Assembly: GCA_014763615.1 (NCBI GenBank)
Contig: JACXVB010000028.1
Coordinates: forward strand, 1 to 36,439
DNA from: Sphingobacteriales bacterium
GTDB lineage: Bacteria; Bacteroidota; Bacteroidia; Sphingobacteriales; Sphingobacteriaceae
DNA: 36,439 bases
Reading direction: 5' to 3'
A program made the translations under genes and the position numbers. Every line of letters begins with the position of its first letter. The first letter of the stretch is position 1. Shown here in pieces: positions 1 to 8,161 of this stretch. The notes below the pieces were generated by a model that saw only the letters and a program-made list of their open reading frames with translations, was not told the DNA's origin and made no database searches.

Positions 1-10
1 ATTTATCATC

Positions 11-78
11 GAGAAAGGGTTTGTTTTTTTGCAACCTCAAAGGTAACAATGAGGTAAAACTTTCCTTTCTCTTTTTTT
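11..78 (+). terminator. Possible terminator of a gene left of the window
   Basis: An outer stem pairs GAGAAAGG (11-18) with CCTTTCTC (64-71) and is followed directly by seven T. An inner stem pairs ACCTCA (34-39) with TGAGGT (50-55). The nested shape followed by a T run looks like a rho-independent terminator for a rightward gene that ends before the window. The outer loop is long, so this is only moderately supported. Confidence 0.35.
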
Positions 79-149
79 ATTCATTTAGGACGCTATTGAC
101 TTTATAATAATTCTTCTCCATAAATTCTTGACCTAATTAAGTTAAATAA

Positions 150-300
150 ACCTGATGGAAGTGGATACCGGCTTTTGTGGCTAATGCCTTCCCGATAGCT
201 ATGCGGGACAGGTGTGCAGTATGAATGAACAGCAGGACTATCGCTTCCGAAGAATGAATTGCTGCATTTGTGGCAAAGCCTTCCCTTTGGGACTTTTCAT
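150..300 (+). repeat. Structured intergenic element, probably a dispersed Bacteroidota repeat
   Basis: No credible protein is encoded in 79-361. The stretch begins with GGAAGTGGATACC, then carries an almost perfect palindrome at about 189-208 (TCCCGATAGCTAT, one extra G, then CGGGA). A ggctttt segment near 171 can pair with aaagcc near 274. From memory, elements that start with a GAAGTGGATAGCC-like core and contain a CCCGATAGCTATCGGG palindrome are scattered between genes in Pedobacter-like genomes and may be transcribed as small RNA. That family link is recollection and was not searched. Strand is uncertain. The rest of 1-361 is AT-rich with no other feature except the terminator-like hairpin at its left end. 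Confidence 0.4.
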
Positions 301-361
301 AAAATGATTCCATCCAAAATAAAAATTCCCTATTTTCACGGCTGTAAACAATTGAATAAGC

Positions 362-1105
362 ATGAAATTATTGGAAGGAAAAACGGCTCTGATAACCGGA
401 GCATCTAAAGGAATAGGTAGAAAAATAGCTGAAAAATTCGCCGAACATGGCGCCAATGTGGCTTTCACTTACTTATCATCGGTAGAGAAAGGGCAGGCTT
501 TGGCAGAGGAGTTGAAAAGTTTTGGAACACAAGTGAAAGGTTATCGGTCTGACGCTTCGAAATTTGCTGATGCCGAGCAATTAATTAATGACATTGTTAC
601 TGATTTCGGCACTCTAGATATTGTAGTAAACAATGCGGGTATCACCAAAGATGGCTTGCTGATGCGTATGAGTGAGGAAAATTTTGATGAGGTGATTGAG
701 GTGAATTTGAAATCGGTGTTTAATACTACCAAGGCAGCTTCAAAAGTGATGATGAAGAACCGAAAAGGCATTTTCATTAATATGAGCTCGGTAGTTGGGG
801 TGCAAGGAAACGCGGGTCAGGCGAATTATGCAGCTTCTAAAGCTGGAATTATCGGTTTTACCAAATCGGTAGCTAAGGAATTAGGCTCAAGAAATATCAG
901 AGCAAATGTAGTTGCGCCAGGGTTTATCCGTACAGAAATGACCCAAGCTTTAGATCCGAAAGTGGTGGAAGGATGGGAGAAAGATATTCCTTTGAAAAGA
1001 GCTGGAGAGGTAGAAGATGTGGCCAATGTTTGCGTTTTCTTAGCTTCGGATATGAGTGCTTATGTAACTGGACAGGTATTGAGCGTTTGTGGGGGAATGC
1101 TGTAA
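362..1105 (+). CDS. fabG: 3-oxoacyl-ACP reductase FabG-like SDR
   Basis: A 247-residue classical short-chain dehydrogenase. FabG enzymes reduce 3-oxoacyl-ACP with NADPH in the cytoplasmic fatty-acid elongation cycle. The cofactor motif TGASKGIG lies at residues 12-19 and NNAGITKD at 90-97. The expected catalytic tetrad is present: N115, S143, Y156 and K160, each five residues beyond E. coli FabG numbering. The C-terminal VTGQVLSVCGGM matches the FabG form V-TGQ-L-V-GGM, and the length is usual for the family. It is a single gene, followed by a hairpin terminator, and has no acpP or fabD beside it, so it could be a second FabG paralogue acting on another 3-oxo substrate. The SDR assignment is certain; the exact substrate is inferred. 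Confidence 0.85.
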   Translation: MKLLEGKTALITGASKGIGRKIAEKFAEHGANVAFTYLSSVEKGQALAEELKSFGTQVKGYRSDASKFADAEQLINDIVTDFGTLDIVVNNAGITKDGLLMRMSEENFDEVIEVNLKSVFNTTKAASKVMMKNRKGIFINMSSVVGVQGNAGQANYAASKAGIIGFTKSVAKELGSRNIRANVVAPGFIRTEMTQALDPKVVEGWEKDIPLKRAGEVEDVANVCVFLASDMSAYVTGQVLSVCGGML

Positions 1106-1144
1106 AGAGATAAAAGAGCAAAGAATAAAGACTTGAGGATATTT

Positions 1145-1176
1145 AAAGAGCGGAGATTTCTTCGCTCTTTTTTTTA
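1145..1176 (+). terminator. Rho-independent terminator after fabG
   Basis: AAAGAGCG (1145-1152) pairs with CGCTCTTT (1163-1170), followed by a run of T to 1176. It lies 40 nt after the fabG stop. The rest of the 318-nt gap up to 1423 is very AT-rich and contains no gene; it holds an 8-bp inverted repeat, AACTAATT (1304-1311) with AATTAGTT (1319-1326), of unknown role. Confidence 0.8.
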
Positions 1177-1423
1177 AACGTGTTTGAATTTTATCATCTG
1201 ACTATTCGTTAAAGAAGGAAAAAAGATATAGAAAAAATTGAAAGAATGAATTTTTAAATTTTTAGGATAATATCATGATATATTAATTAAATAATTTAAA
1301 ATGAACTAATTTTTTATGAATTAGTTAATAACAAGTCGTTTTTATTGCTTTTAATCAAATTGTATTTTTTTTGTTACCCACTTTTCATTATATTAGGATT
1401 TTTAAATCTAAATCTAAAAATAT

Positions 1424-4357
1424 ATGAAAAGAACCTTATTCTTAATTGCCTTAATAACCGCTTTGAAAGTCTCGGCGCAGGAGGGCAAAATTTCAGGTGT
1501 AATAAAAGATGATAATAATGCCACATTACCTGGGGCAACCATTAAAGTAGAAAATTCTAGTAGAAGTACAGTTTCTGATGCTAACGGTAGATTTTCTATT
1601 GTCGCAAAACTTAATGAAGTTTTAGTGATTTCCTATATAGGTTTTGAAACAAAAAGTGTGAAGGTTACTTCAAATAATTTATCAATCATTTTGAAGTCTA
1701 ATGGAGGTTTACTTAAGGATGTTGTTGTAGTGGGTAGTAGAAATCCCGCTAGAACGGTAACAGAATCTGCAGTACCAATCGATGTGATTAATGTTCAAAG
1801 TTTAATCACTCAAGGTGCGCAGGTTACAGTGAACTCTATTTTAAATATGGTAGCCCCTTCTTTCACGTCAAATACACAAACCGTTGCCGATGGAACCGAC
1901 CATATAGATCCAGCACAACTGAGGGGTTTAGGCCCAGATCAAGTTTTGGTTCTGGTAAATGGTAAAAGAAGGCATACTTCTTCCTTGGTCAACATCAATG
2001 GTTCCCCAGGTAGAGGGTCTGTTGGTACAGACATGAATGCAATACCAGCTTTTGCAATTGACAAAATAGAGGTTTTAAGAGACGGAGCATCCGCACAATA
2101 CGGTTCAGACGCTATTGCAGGTGTAATTAATATCAATATAAAGAAAAATACCAATAAGCTAGATGTTTCTTTATACAGCGGAGGTAATTTTTCTAAGGGA
2201 GCTAATAACCATCAGGGTGGCGTAGATGGGGGTACTTATCAGTTAGATCTTAATTATGGAACTGGTTTAGGAAAACCGAAAAGTTTCATCAACTTCACTG
2301 GAAGTCTGCAATTAAGGGATGCAACAAGTAGAGCTAAAGACGCCACGGGTACTTTGTTTAGTGCTTTTAACGCAGTTGAAGAAAGAGCTGCAAAAGCAGG
2401 AATGAATATAAATGCTTTGTTTGGTAATATCAATAATACTCCTAATGGACCTCAAATTTTAACGGCTATTAAAACTTATGCGCCACAAGTAAGCTATTTT
2501 ACAGCCGCCCAACAAGCTGCTATCGCTGCGGCAAGTTCTATCCCTGATATGCAGAATGCCTTAAAGTTTGACGCAACAGAAGGAGAATTAGCTTACAGAG
2601 GATTACAAAGAGGAGATTTTGATATGCGAGTAGGGCAATCGTCTCTAAAAGGCTCCCAGTTTTTTGTGAACGCGGCTTATCCTATCAGTAAAAATGTAGA
2701 AGCCTATGCTTTTGGTGGAACTAGCTTTAGAAATGGTAATGCAGCAGGTTTTTATAGGAGGCCAAACCAATCTAGGGCTTACACTGCCTTGTATCCAAAT
2801 GGTTTTTTACCAGAAATTCATTCTAATATTACTGATTTATCTATTGCAGCAGGTATAAGAGGTAAATTTTTTACAGATTGGAATTTTGATTTAAGTAATA
2901 CTTTTGGTAAAAACGCATTCGATTACAATATAGAGAATACGCTAAATGCCACCTTAAGAGAAAACTCTCCTTTAACCTTTAATGCTGGTGGCTTAGCCTT
3001 TTCACAAAATACCGTAAATTTTGATATCAGTAAAAAAGTTGATTTTTTGAAGGGTTTTAACCTAGCCTTTGGTACGGAGTATCGTCATGAAAACTTTCAA
3101 ATAAAAGCAGGACAGCCAGAATCATATAACTCTTATGATATCAATAATAATGTAGTAACAGGAACCACACCTTCTAATTTAAAGCCTACAGATTTTTATG
3201 GATCTGTTAGGCCCGGAGGATCACAAGTTTTCCCAGGATTTAGACCTGCTAATGCGTTAAGTAAAGGAAGAAATAGTGTGGCACTTTATTCCGATTTAGA
3301 ACTAGATGTTACCTCTAAATTTTTATTAAATGGTGCAGTGAGGTATGAAAATTACTCTGATTTTGGAAATACAATTAATTTTAAATTAGCATCTAGGTAC
3401 AAATTAACTAGTAATATTAATTTAAGAGGAGCAGTTTCTACTGGTTTTAGAGCACCATCTCTGCATCAAATTTACTTTAATTCAACTAGTACGCAATTTG
3501 TTGGGGGCGTACCTTTTGAGGTGGGTATTTTTAGTAACGATTCTTATGTGGCAAAAACTTTAGGTATTCCTTCTTTAAAGCAAGAGAAATCCAACAGCGT
3601 AAGTATTGGATTTACAGCCAAGATACCAGCTGCTAACCTAACCATTACAGCAGATGCCTACACCATTAAAATTAACAATAGGATTGTTTTAACAGACCAA
3701 TTTGCTAGACCTACAAACGCAGGTCCTTTGCAAAGCGCATTTGATGCAGCAAATGCAACAGCCGCTGCATTTTTTGCCAATGCAATTGATACCAAATCAG
3801 AAGGGATTGATTTGGTAATTAGCAATACTTCGCTTATTAATAATTCATCAACATTTAAGTCCGATTTTGCGGCTACTATCTCAAAAACTCATAGAGTAGG
3901 AGATATACATGCTTCTCAATTATTGTTGGATGCCGGACAGGTTGGGCGTTACTATTCAGAATCTAGTAGAGTTTACTTAGAAGAAGCTATCCCGCGTGTA
4001 AAAGCAAATTTATCTCATACACTAACAGTTAAAAAGTTCGATTTCTTCTTAAGGAATGTGTACTTCGGTAAAGTGACTGACCCTAATATTGCCGATGTGA
4101 ATAATGATGGAAACATTGGTGCTACTGAGCATCCCGTTTGGTCATCTAGGATTATTACAGATTTATCTGTTGGATACAAAATAGGTAAAGGGAAACCAAC
4201 CAGATTTGTAATTGGTGCAAATAATGTTTTCGACATCTATCCAGATAGGAATTTAGAGAGTCTTAGCAACTCTAATCAGTTTATTTATTCTAGAAACGTA
4301 TCTCAGTTTGGATTTAATGGCAGATTTCTATTTGCTCGCTTAACACGTTCTTTCTAA
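1424..4357 (+). CDS. TonB-dependent outer-membrane receptor
   Basis: A 977-residue outer-membrane receptor. Residues 1-18 form a signal peptide ending in SA before Q19. Residues about 22-90 form a carboxypeptidase-regulatory-like domain (GVIKDDNNATLPGATI, then SDANGRFSI), the usual N-terminal extension in Bacteroidota. A plug domain follows at about 110-240, with LRGLGPDQVLVLVNGKRRH and IEVLRDGASAQYGSDAIAG. The remainder is a beta-barrel that ends in phenylalanine, as expected for a BAM substrate. A DVNNDGNIG segment near residue 890 resembles a calcium-type loop seen in many of these receptors. There is no SusD partner, no sigma/anti-sigma pair and no metal-uptake gene next to it, so the substrate cannot be deduced. 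A terminator follows directly. Confidence 0.93.
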   Translation: MKRTLFLIALITALKVSAQEGKISGVIKDDNNATLPGATIKVENSSRSTVSDANGRFSIVAKLNEVLVISYIGFETKSVKVTSNNLSIILKSNGGLLKDVVVVGSRNPARTVTESAVPIDVINVQSLITQGAQVTVNSILNMVAPSFTSNTQTVADGTDHIDPAQLRGLGPDQVLVLVNGKRRHTSSLVNINGSPGRGSVGTDMNAIPAFAIDKIEVLRDGASAQYGSDAIAGVININIKKNTNKLDVSLYSGGNFSKGANNHQGGVDGGTYQLDLNYGTGLGKPKSFINFTGSLQLRDATSRAKDATGTLFSAFNAVEERAAKAGMNINALFGNINNTPNGPQILTAIKTYAPQVSYFTAAQQAAIAAASSIPDMQNALKFDATEGELAYRGLQRGDFDMRVGQSSLKGSQFFVNAAYPISKNVEAYAFGGTSFRNGNAAGFYRRPNQSRAYTALYPNGFLPEIHSNITDLSIAAGIRGKFFTDWNFDLSNTFGKNAFDYNIENTLNATLRENSPLTFNAGGLAFSQNTVNFDISKKVDFLKGFNLAFGTEYRHENFQIKAGQPESYNSYDINNNVVTGTTPSNLKPTDFYGSVRPGGSQVFPGFRPANALSKGRNSVALYSDLELDVTSKFLLNGAVRYENYSDFGNTINFKLASRYKLTSNINLRGAVSTGFRAPSLHQIYFNSTSTQFVGGVPFEVGIFSNDSYVAKTLGIPSLKQEKSNSVSIGFTAKIPAANLTITADAYTIKINNRIVLTDQFARPTNAGPLQSAFDAANATAAAFFANAIDTKSEGIDLVISNTSLINNSSTFKSDFAATISKTHRVGDIHASQLLLDAGQVGRYYSESSRVYLEEAIPRVKANLSHTLTVKKFDFFLRNVYFGKVTDPNIADVNNDGNIGATEHPVWSSRIITDLSVGYKIGKGKPTRFVIGANNVFDIYPDRNLESLSNSNQFIYSRNVSQFGFNGRFLFARLTRSF

Positions 4358-4373
4358 TATCATATATTTTTTT

Positions 4374-4411
4374 AAAAAAGGCTGTCTTTGAATCTAAAGA
4401 CAGCCTTTTTT
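4374..4411 (+). terminator. Strong bidirectional-type terminator after the TonB receptor
   Basis: A 16-bp stem, AAAAAAGGCTGTCTTT (4374-4389) with its complement (4396-4411), encloses a 6-nt loop. The A run before and the T run after make it competent in both directions. It isolates the receptor from the VWA gene. Confidence 0.9.
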
Positions 4412-4489
4412 GTCTTAATAATAGAATACCTTATCATATTTATCCTGCCATCATTTACAAAAACATTTCTAAAGCCTATTCTAAAACCC

Positions 4490-4508
4490 CATATTTACTG
4501 TAAATATG
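4490..4508. promoter_or_regulatory. 19-nt palindrome that includes the start codon of the VWA gene
   Basis: CATATTTAC (4490-4498), a central T, then GTAAATATG (4500-4508) form a perfect inverted repeat whose last three bases are the ATG at 4506. It could be an operator, or an RNA hairpin that hides the start codon. No ribosome binding site is visible upstream. Function is inferred only from symmetry. Confidence 0.35.
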
Positions 4509-6593
4509 CCTTTACTTTTCTCGTTATTATTCAATGATTTTAGCGCTTGGTTGCTCATACCTTGTTTGCTTGGTGGCTTTGCTTTGGCTTGGTTATTTTA
4601 TCAGAAAAGTAATATAGAGCGTAAAAATCTAAAAATTTCATTGTTGATTTTGAGGGCAGTATTGCTGAGTTTACTTGCTTTTTTGCTACTTTCTCCTTTT
4701 TTAAAGCTCACCCAAAATCATTTAGAAAAACCCATCATCATCATCGCTCAAGATGCTTCATCTTCGGTAGCACAAGCAGCAGCACCTGGTTTTGATAGCG
4801 TAAAATATCATCAAGATTTAGAAGCTTTAAGCAGGAAATTAGGACGAGATGCAGAAGTGAAAGTATTCCATTTTGGCGATGGTGTAGCATCAGGTTTTGA
4901 TTTTAAACAAGATGCTCGTCAAACTGATTTTTCGCAATTATTCCAAGAAGTAAAAAACCAGTTTGCCAACAGAAATATCGGAGCAATGATTTTAAGTTCT
5001 GATGGAATCATGAACAGAGGTGCCAACCCTATTAACGATTTAGCCCAACAAGCTTTTCCGATTTACACTATCGCTTTAGGCGATACCATCCCTAAAAAGG
5101 ATTTGATTTTAGCACATGTGAACTATAATAATTTGGTTTATTTAGGGAACGAACATCAGTTAGAAATAACCGTTTCGGCTAATAAAGCAAAAGGAATAAG
5201 CTCCAGATTAACCGTAAAAACCAATGATGGACAAACTCAAAATCAAGCTTTCACTGTAAATACAGATGATTTTAGCAAAGTTTTCACCATCAATCTGGAA
5301 GCTAGGAAAAAAGGAGTACAAAAGATTGAAATCGGAATTGAACCCGTAAAAGATGAACTTTCTACACAGAACAATCATCAAACTATTTTTTTGAATGTGT
5401 TGGATGGAAGAGAGAAAGTTTTAATTGTTGCAGATGCTCCACACCCAGATATTGCGGCTTTAAAGGAAGCTATAGAGAATAATAAAAATTACGAGGTAAA
5501 ATTGGCATTCCCAGATCAATTGCCGACATCTGTTCAAGATTTTGGATTGGTCATTTTTCATAATTTACCATCTGCAGCGCATCCCATTCGTGATTTTTTA
5601 TCTAAGACGCAGCAAAAATCCAGATGGTTTATCGTGGGAACGCAAACTTTAGGTTCGGCACTTAATCAGAATCAAAATTTGTTGAATATCAATACGCCAA
5701 ACAGCGCCACTCAAGATTATTCGCCACAACTTAATCCGAGTTTTTATGCCTTTTCTTTAAGTGATGCCGCCCAAAGTGGACTTCAAAATTTAGCACCTTT
5801 AACTGCCCCTTTCGGTAATTATTCTTTTAAAAATTCAGGAGTAGTTTTATTCAATCAAAAGGTTGGAAATGTGAATACCTCAGCTCCATTATTAAGTTTT
5901 GGCGATGATTCTGGCGTTAAAACTGCGATTTTAACTGGTGAAGGTATTTGGAGGTGGCGTTTAGAGGATTTTGCCAAAAATAATAATCATGATGCGGTGG
6001 ATGAACTGATTAGCAAAACTGTTCAATACTTGAATGCAAAAGATGACAAAAGGAAATTTAGAGTGTATCCGGCAAAAGATCGTTTTGCCGAAAATGAGCA
6101 TGTTATTTTAAATGCCGAGTTGTATAACGATGCCTATGAATTAAATAATGCACCAGACGTTACTATTGATTTACAAGGCAAATCAGGAAAAAAATATAGC
6201 TTTTTATTTTCAAGGTTGGGGAATAGCTATCAGTTAGACGCTGGATTTTTGCCCTCAGATGAGTATAGTTTTATTGCAAAAACCAGTTTAGGTAAAAATA
6301 ATTATACCGCTGCGGGCGACTTTTTGGTAGAAGAAATTCATGCTGAAGCGATGCAAACCACCGCCAATCATCAGTTTTTATATCATCTTTCTAAACAAAG
6401 CGGTGGACAGATGGTCATGCCCAATCAAATCAATTCTTTAGAGAATTTAATTCTGAGGAATGAGAAATTTAAAACCATCAGCTACGAAGAAAATAGTTAC
6501 GAGAGTTTAATCAATTTGAAGTGGGTTTTTGCAATTTTGATGTTATTGCTAAGTTTAGAGTGGTTTTTAAGAAAAAGAAATGGCGCCATTTGA
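4506..6593 (+). CDS. Membrane-anchored VWA-like protein
   Basis: A 695-residue protein with two hydrophobic segments near the N-terminus (about 13-31 and 42-66) and one near the C-terminus (about 668-688), so most of it should lie outside the cytoplasmic membrane. A von Willebrand factor A-like region begins at about residue 75. Its metal-site motif is intact: D83-x-S85-x-S87 (DASSS), with D166-G167 as the later Asp-Gly. The rest has no motif that I recognise. Large VWA proteins with terminal membrane helices are common in Bacteroidota, and their function is mostly unknown. It overlaps the next gene by 14 nt, so the two are probably co-transcribed and translationally coupled. I do not assign a specific role. 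Confidence 0.75.
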   Translation: MPLLFSLLFNDFSAWLLIPCLLGGFALAWLFYQKSNIERKNLKISLLILRAVLLSLLAFLLLSPFLKLTQNHLEKPIIIIAQDASSSVAQAAAPGFDSVKYHQDLEALSRKLGRDAEVKVFHFGDGVASGFDFKQDARQTDFSQLFQEVKNQFANRNIGAMILSSDGIMNRGANPINDLAQQAFPIYTIALGDTIPKKDLILAHVNYNNLVYLGNEHQLEITVSANKAKGISSRLTVKTNDGQTQNQAFTVNTDDFSKVFTINLEARKKGVQKIEIGIEPVKDELSTQNNHQTIFLNVLDGREKVLIVADAPHPDIAALKEAIENNKNYEVKLAFPDQLPTSVQDFGLVIFHNLPSAAHPIRDFLSKTQQKSRWFIVGTQTLGSALNQNQNLLNINTPNSATQDYSPQLNPSFYAFSLSDAAQSGLQNLAPLTAPFGNYSFKNSGVVLFNQKVGNVNTSAPLLSFGDDSGVKTAILTGEGIWRWRLEDFAKNNNHDAVDELISKTVQYLNAKDDKRKFRVYPAKDRFAENEHVILNAELYNDAYELNNAPDVTIDLQGKSGKKYSFLFSRLGNSYQLDAGFLPSDEYSFIAKTSLGKNNYTAAGDFLVEEIHAEAMQTTANHQFLYHLSKQSGGQMVMPNQINSLENLILRNEKFKTISYEENSYESLINLKWVFAILMLLLSLEWFLRKRNGAI

Positions 6594-7197
6594 TTTTAGC
6601 GTAGGAGAAATCATTACCATTTGCGGAACTTTTTCTTTCGCAGTTTCCGGTGCTTTTGCCGCCATGCAAAAGCGATTGGATGCTTTTGGCGTATTGATCA
6701 TTGCTTTTGCAACTTCCGTTGGAGGTGGAACATTAAGAGATATTTTAATCGGCGATATGCCTGTTTTTTGGCTAAAAAGTGCTAATTATTCTTTGCTAAT
6801 CTTACTAACCGGAATTCTTTCTATGCTTTTTTGGAAGCGAATTAAAACCTTAAAAATTACACTATTTCTTTTCGATTCTTTAGGATTAGGTTTTTTTACG
6901 GTAGTGGGTTTACAAAAAGGTTTAGCTTTTGACCTAAGTCCGGGAATCTGTGTGGCTTTAGGAACTGTAACGGGCTGTTTTGGTGGGATAACCCGAGATA
7001 TTTTACTCAATAATATACCTCTGATATTTAGAAAAGAGATTTACGCAACCGCCTGTATTGTTGGTGGAATAGTTTATTTACTGTTGCGCTATTTCAGTGT
7101 AGAAGAAGCTTTAGTGAAAATTATTGCAGTTAGCGTAATTGTTTTGATTCGGATTTTAGCGGTACGATTTAACCTTACTTTACCTAGAATTTACTAA
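6580..7197 (+). CDS. TRIC-type cation channel family protein (former UPF0126)
   Basis: A 205-residue integral inner-membrane protein with about seven hydrophobic helices arranged as two repeats. Each repeat carries the family signature: GGGTLRD at 48-54 and GGITRD near 135. Members of this bacterial family (E. coli YadS and YicG) are structural relatives of the trimeric intracellular cation channels of animals. Some have been proposed to move glycine or other small molecules. The ATG lies inside the end of the VWA gene, with a 14-nt overlap. The gene end overlaps the convergent FtsB-like gene by 14 nt, with no terminator between them. The family assignment is firm; the transported species is unknown. 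Confidence 0.88.
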   Translation: MAPFDFSVGEIITICGTFSFAVSGAFAAMQKRLDAFGVLIIAFATSVGGGTLRDILIGDMPVFWLKSANYSLLILLTGILSMLFWKRIKTLKITLFLFDSLGLGFFTVVGLQKGLAFDLSPGICVALGTVTGCFGGITRDILLNNIPLIFRKEIYATACIVGGIVYLLLRYFSVEEALVKIIAVSVIVLIRILAVRFNLTLPRIY

Positions 7198-7513
7198 AAA
7201 AGCTTGTGCTTGAACTATCTTTCTGATTGGGGTCAACTACTACGTACACATCCTCATCGTCTCTACGCATATAGTAACGCTCACGGGCAAACTTCTCTAA
7301 ACGCTCCGGATTGGTAGTTAATTCTTGTAAATCTTTTTCTGCTTTGGTGATTTCTTTAGTGTAAAAATCTTTCTCTTCTTCTAATTTCTGCACTTTACTT
7401 CTGTATTGTAACTGAGAAGCCATATCATTGCGATCAAAAAATAACATCCATACCACAAAAGCCAAAGAAGCTAAGAAATATTTGTTTTTGACGAGTTGAA
7501 ATAACCTTTTCAT
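7184..7513 (-). CDS. Septum formation initiator, FtsB/DivIC-like
   Basis: A 109-residue bitopic membrane protein. One transmembrane helix at about 10-25 is followed by a coiled coil rich in Glu, Lys and Leu (about 35-65), then the short motif LEKFARERYYMRRDDEDVYVV. This is the layout and closing motif of the FtsB/DivIC family, which bridges FtsL and FtsQ in the cell-division complex. The length is typical. The 14 nt at the 3' end overlap the converging TRIC gene. No enolase gene, a frequent neighbour in other bacteria, is seen in the window. FtsB and DivIC cannot be told apart from sequence alone here. Confidence 0.85.
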   Translation of the reverse strand: MKRLFQLVKNKYFLASLAFVVWMLFFDRNDMASQLQYRSKVQKLEEEKDFYTKEITKAEKDLQELTTNPERLEKFARERYYMRRDDEDVYVVVDPNQKDSSSTSFFSKF

Positions 7514-7585
7514 GTAAACAATTTACGTTTTAAAGATAATACTGTTAGCGCAAATACAGCGAGAAGATTTTAAACTTATTCACAA

Positions 7586-7738
7586 TTACTGTTTTGCTAA
7601 CAGAAAAATTAAGGGAATACCTAATCTGCTTTTCCATGATTTTTCTGAATGATTTTGACCAAGAAATTCTTTAGTCTCCCAATTTATGGTGGTGTATTTG
7701 AGGGTTTTTATAGTCGCACCTACTTGGAGTTGATTGGG
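7586..7738 (-). pseudogene. Possible remnant of a coding gene (no start codon)
   Basis: The gap 7514-7786 has no complete gene. On the minus strand a frame stays open for 50 codons between stops at 7741-7739 and 7588-7586. It reads PNQLQVGATIKTLKYTTINW and then about 30 further residues ending in IPLIFLLAKQ. The amino-acid composition looks protein-like rather than random, but there is no ATG, GTG or TTG start near its beginning and no recognised family. It could be the tail of a decayed gene, or chance. Confidence 0.22.
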
Positions 7739-7754
7739 CTAGAGTTTACTAGCT

Positions 7755-7781
7755 AAAAAAACAGCACCTTTTTGGTGCTGC
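7755..7781 (-). terminator. Terminator after the small membrane protein gene
   Basis: CAGCACC (7762-7768) and GGTGCTG (7774-7780) form a stem around five T. Read on the minus strand, the hairpin is followed by seven T (A run at 7755-7761 on the plus strand). It lies 6 nt beyond the stop of the leftward gene at 7787. Confidence 0.82.
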
Positions 7782-7786
7782 GATTC

Positions 7787-8062
7787 TTATAAGGCGTGGG
7801 TTTCGTGGTCTTCCTTATCTTTGGTTGCTAATAAAGCACTCAAAAAAACTACAGCAACAACAACCATTAAAATCCAAAACCATGGTTTCTCTAATAATTC
7901 TGGACCTGAAATCTCACTAACTGGTGCTCTTGCGATGTAAACATCAGGTTGGTAAAGCGAATCTTGTGTAGTGCTTTGAGCGAAAGAACTCAGGCTGACG
8001 AATAAAAAAGCGACAAATGCCAATACACTTTTCAGTTTTAGAGATGGGATGATTTTTTTCAT
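7787..8062 (-). CDS. Small signal-peptide-bearing membrane protein, unknown function
   Basis: A 91-residue protein from the ATG at 8062; an in-frame TTG six nt upstream is a less likely start. Residues 1-29 are a signal peptide (hydrophobic AFVAFLFVSLSS, then FAQ). A mature part of about 35 residues carries QPDVYIARAPVSEISGPELL, then one transmembrane helix (WFWILMVVVAVVFLSALLA) and a charged, His-containing tail, KDKEDHETHAL. The predicted form is a short periplasmic segment with a single membrane anchor and a cytoplasmic tail. I do not recognise a family. It has its own terminator and a possible TAnnTTTG box upstream, so it appears to be transcribed alone. It is probably real given the clean signal peptide and the regulatory context. 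Confidence 0.7.
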   Translation of the reverse strand: MKKIIPSLKLKSVLAFVAFLFVSLSSFAQSTTQDSLYQPDVYIARAPVSEISGPELLEKPWFWILMVVVAVVFLSALLATKDKEDHETHAL

Positions 8063-8118
8063 AATCAATTTTGGAATATTTATTTGATAATTGAATCAAT
8101 GTTGATTAATAACTAAGA

Positions 8119-8126
8119 CAAAAATA
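8119..8126 (-). promoter_or_regulatory. Possible -7 box for the small membrane protein gene
   Basis: On the minus strand the sequence is TATTTTTG, an exact match to the Bacteroidota -7 consensus TAnnTTTG, 56 nt before the ATG at 8062. No TTG or TTTG element is visible about 19 nt further upstream, so support is limited. Confidence 0.35.
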
Positions 8127-8161
8127 ATAAGCTCAGGCGGTTTTTTACTTTTTTATTAAAA

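Noticed and set aside
83-104. AGGACGCTATTGAC as a decayed copy of the IS end seen at 36341
   Set aside because: Only two short blocks match and their order differs from the IS end, so chance similarity is more likely.
4081-4130. Dockerin or EF-hand domain in the TonB receptor
   Set aside because: DVNNDGNIG is a single short loop inside a barrel region, not a full domain; such loops are common in these receptors.
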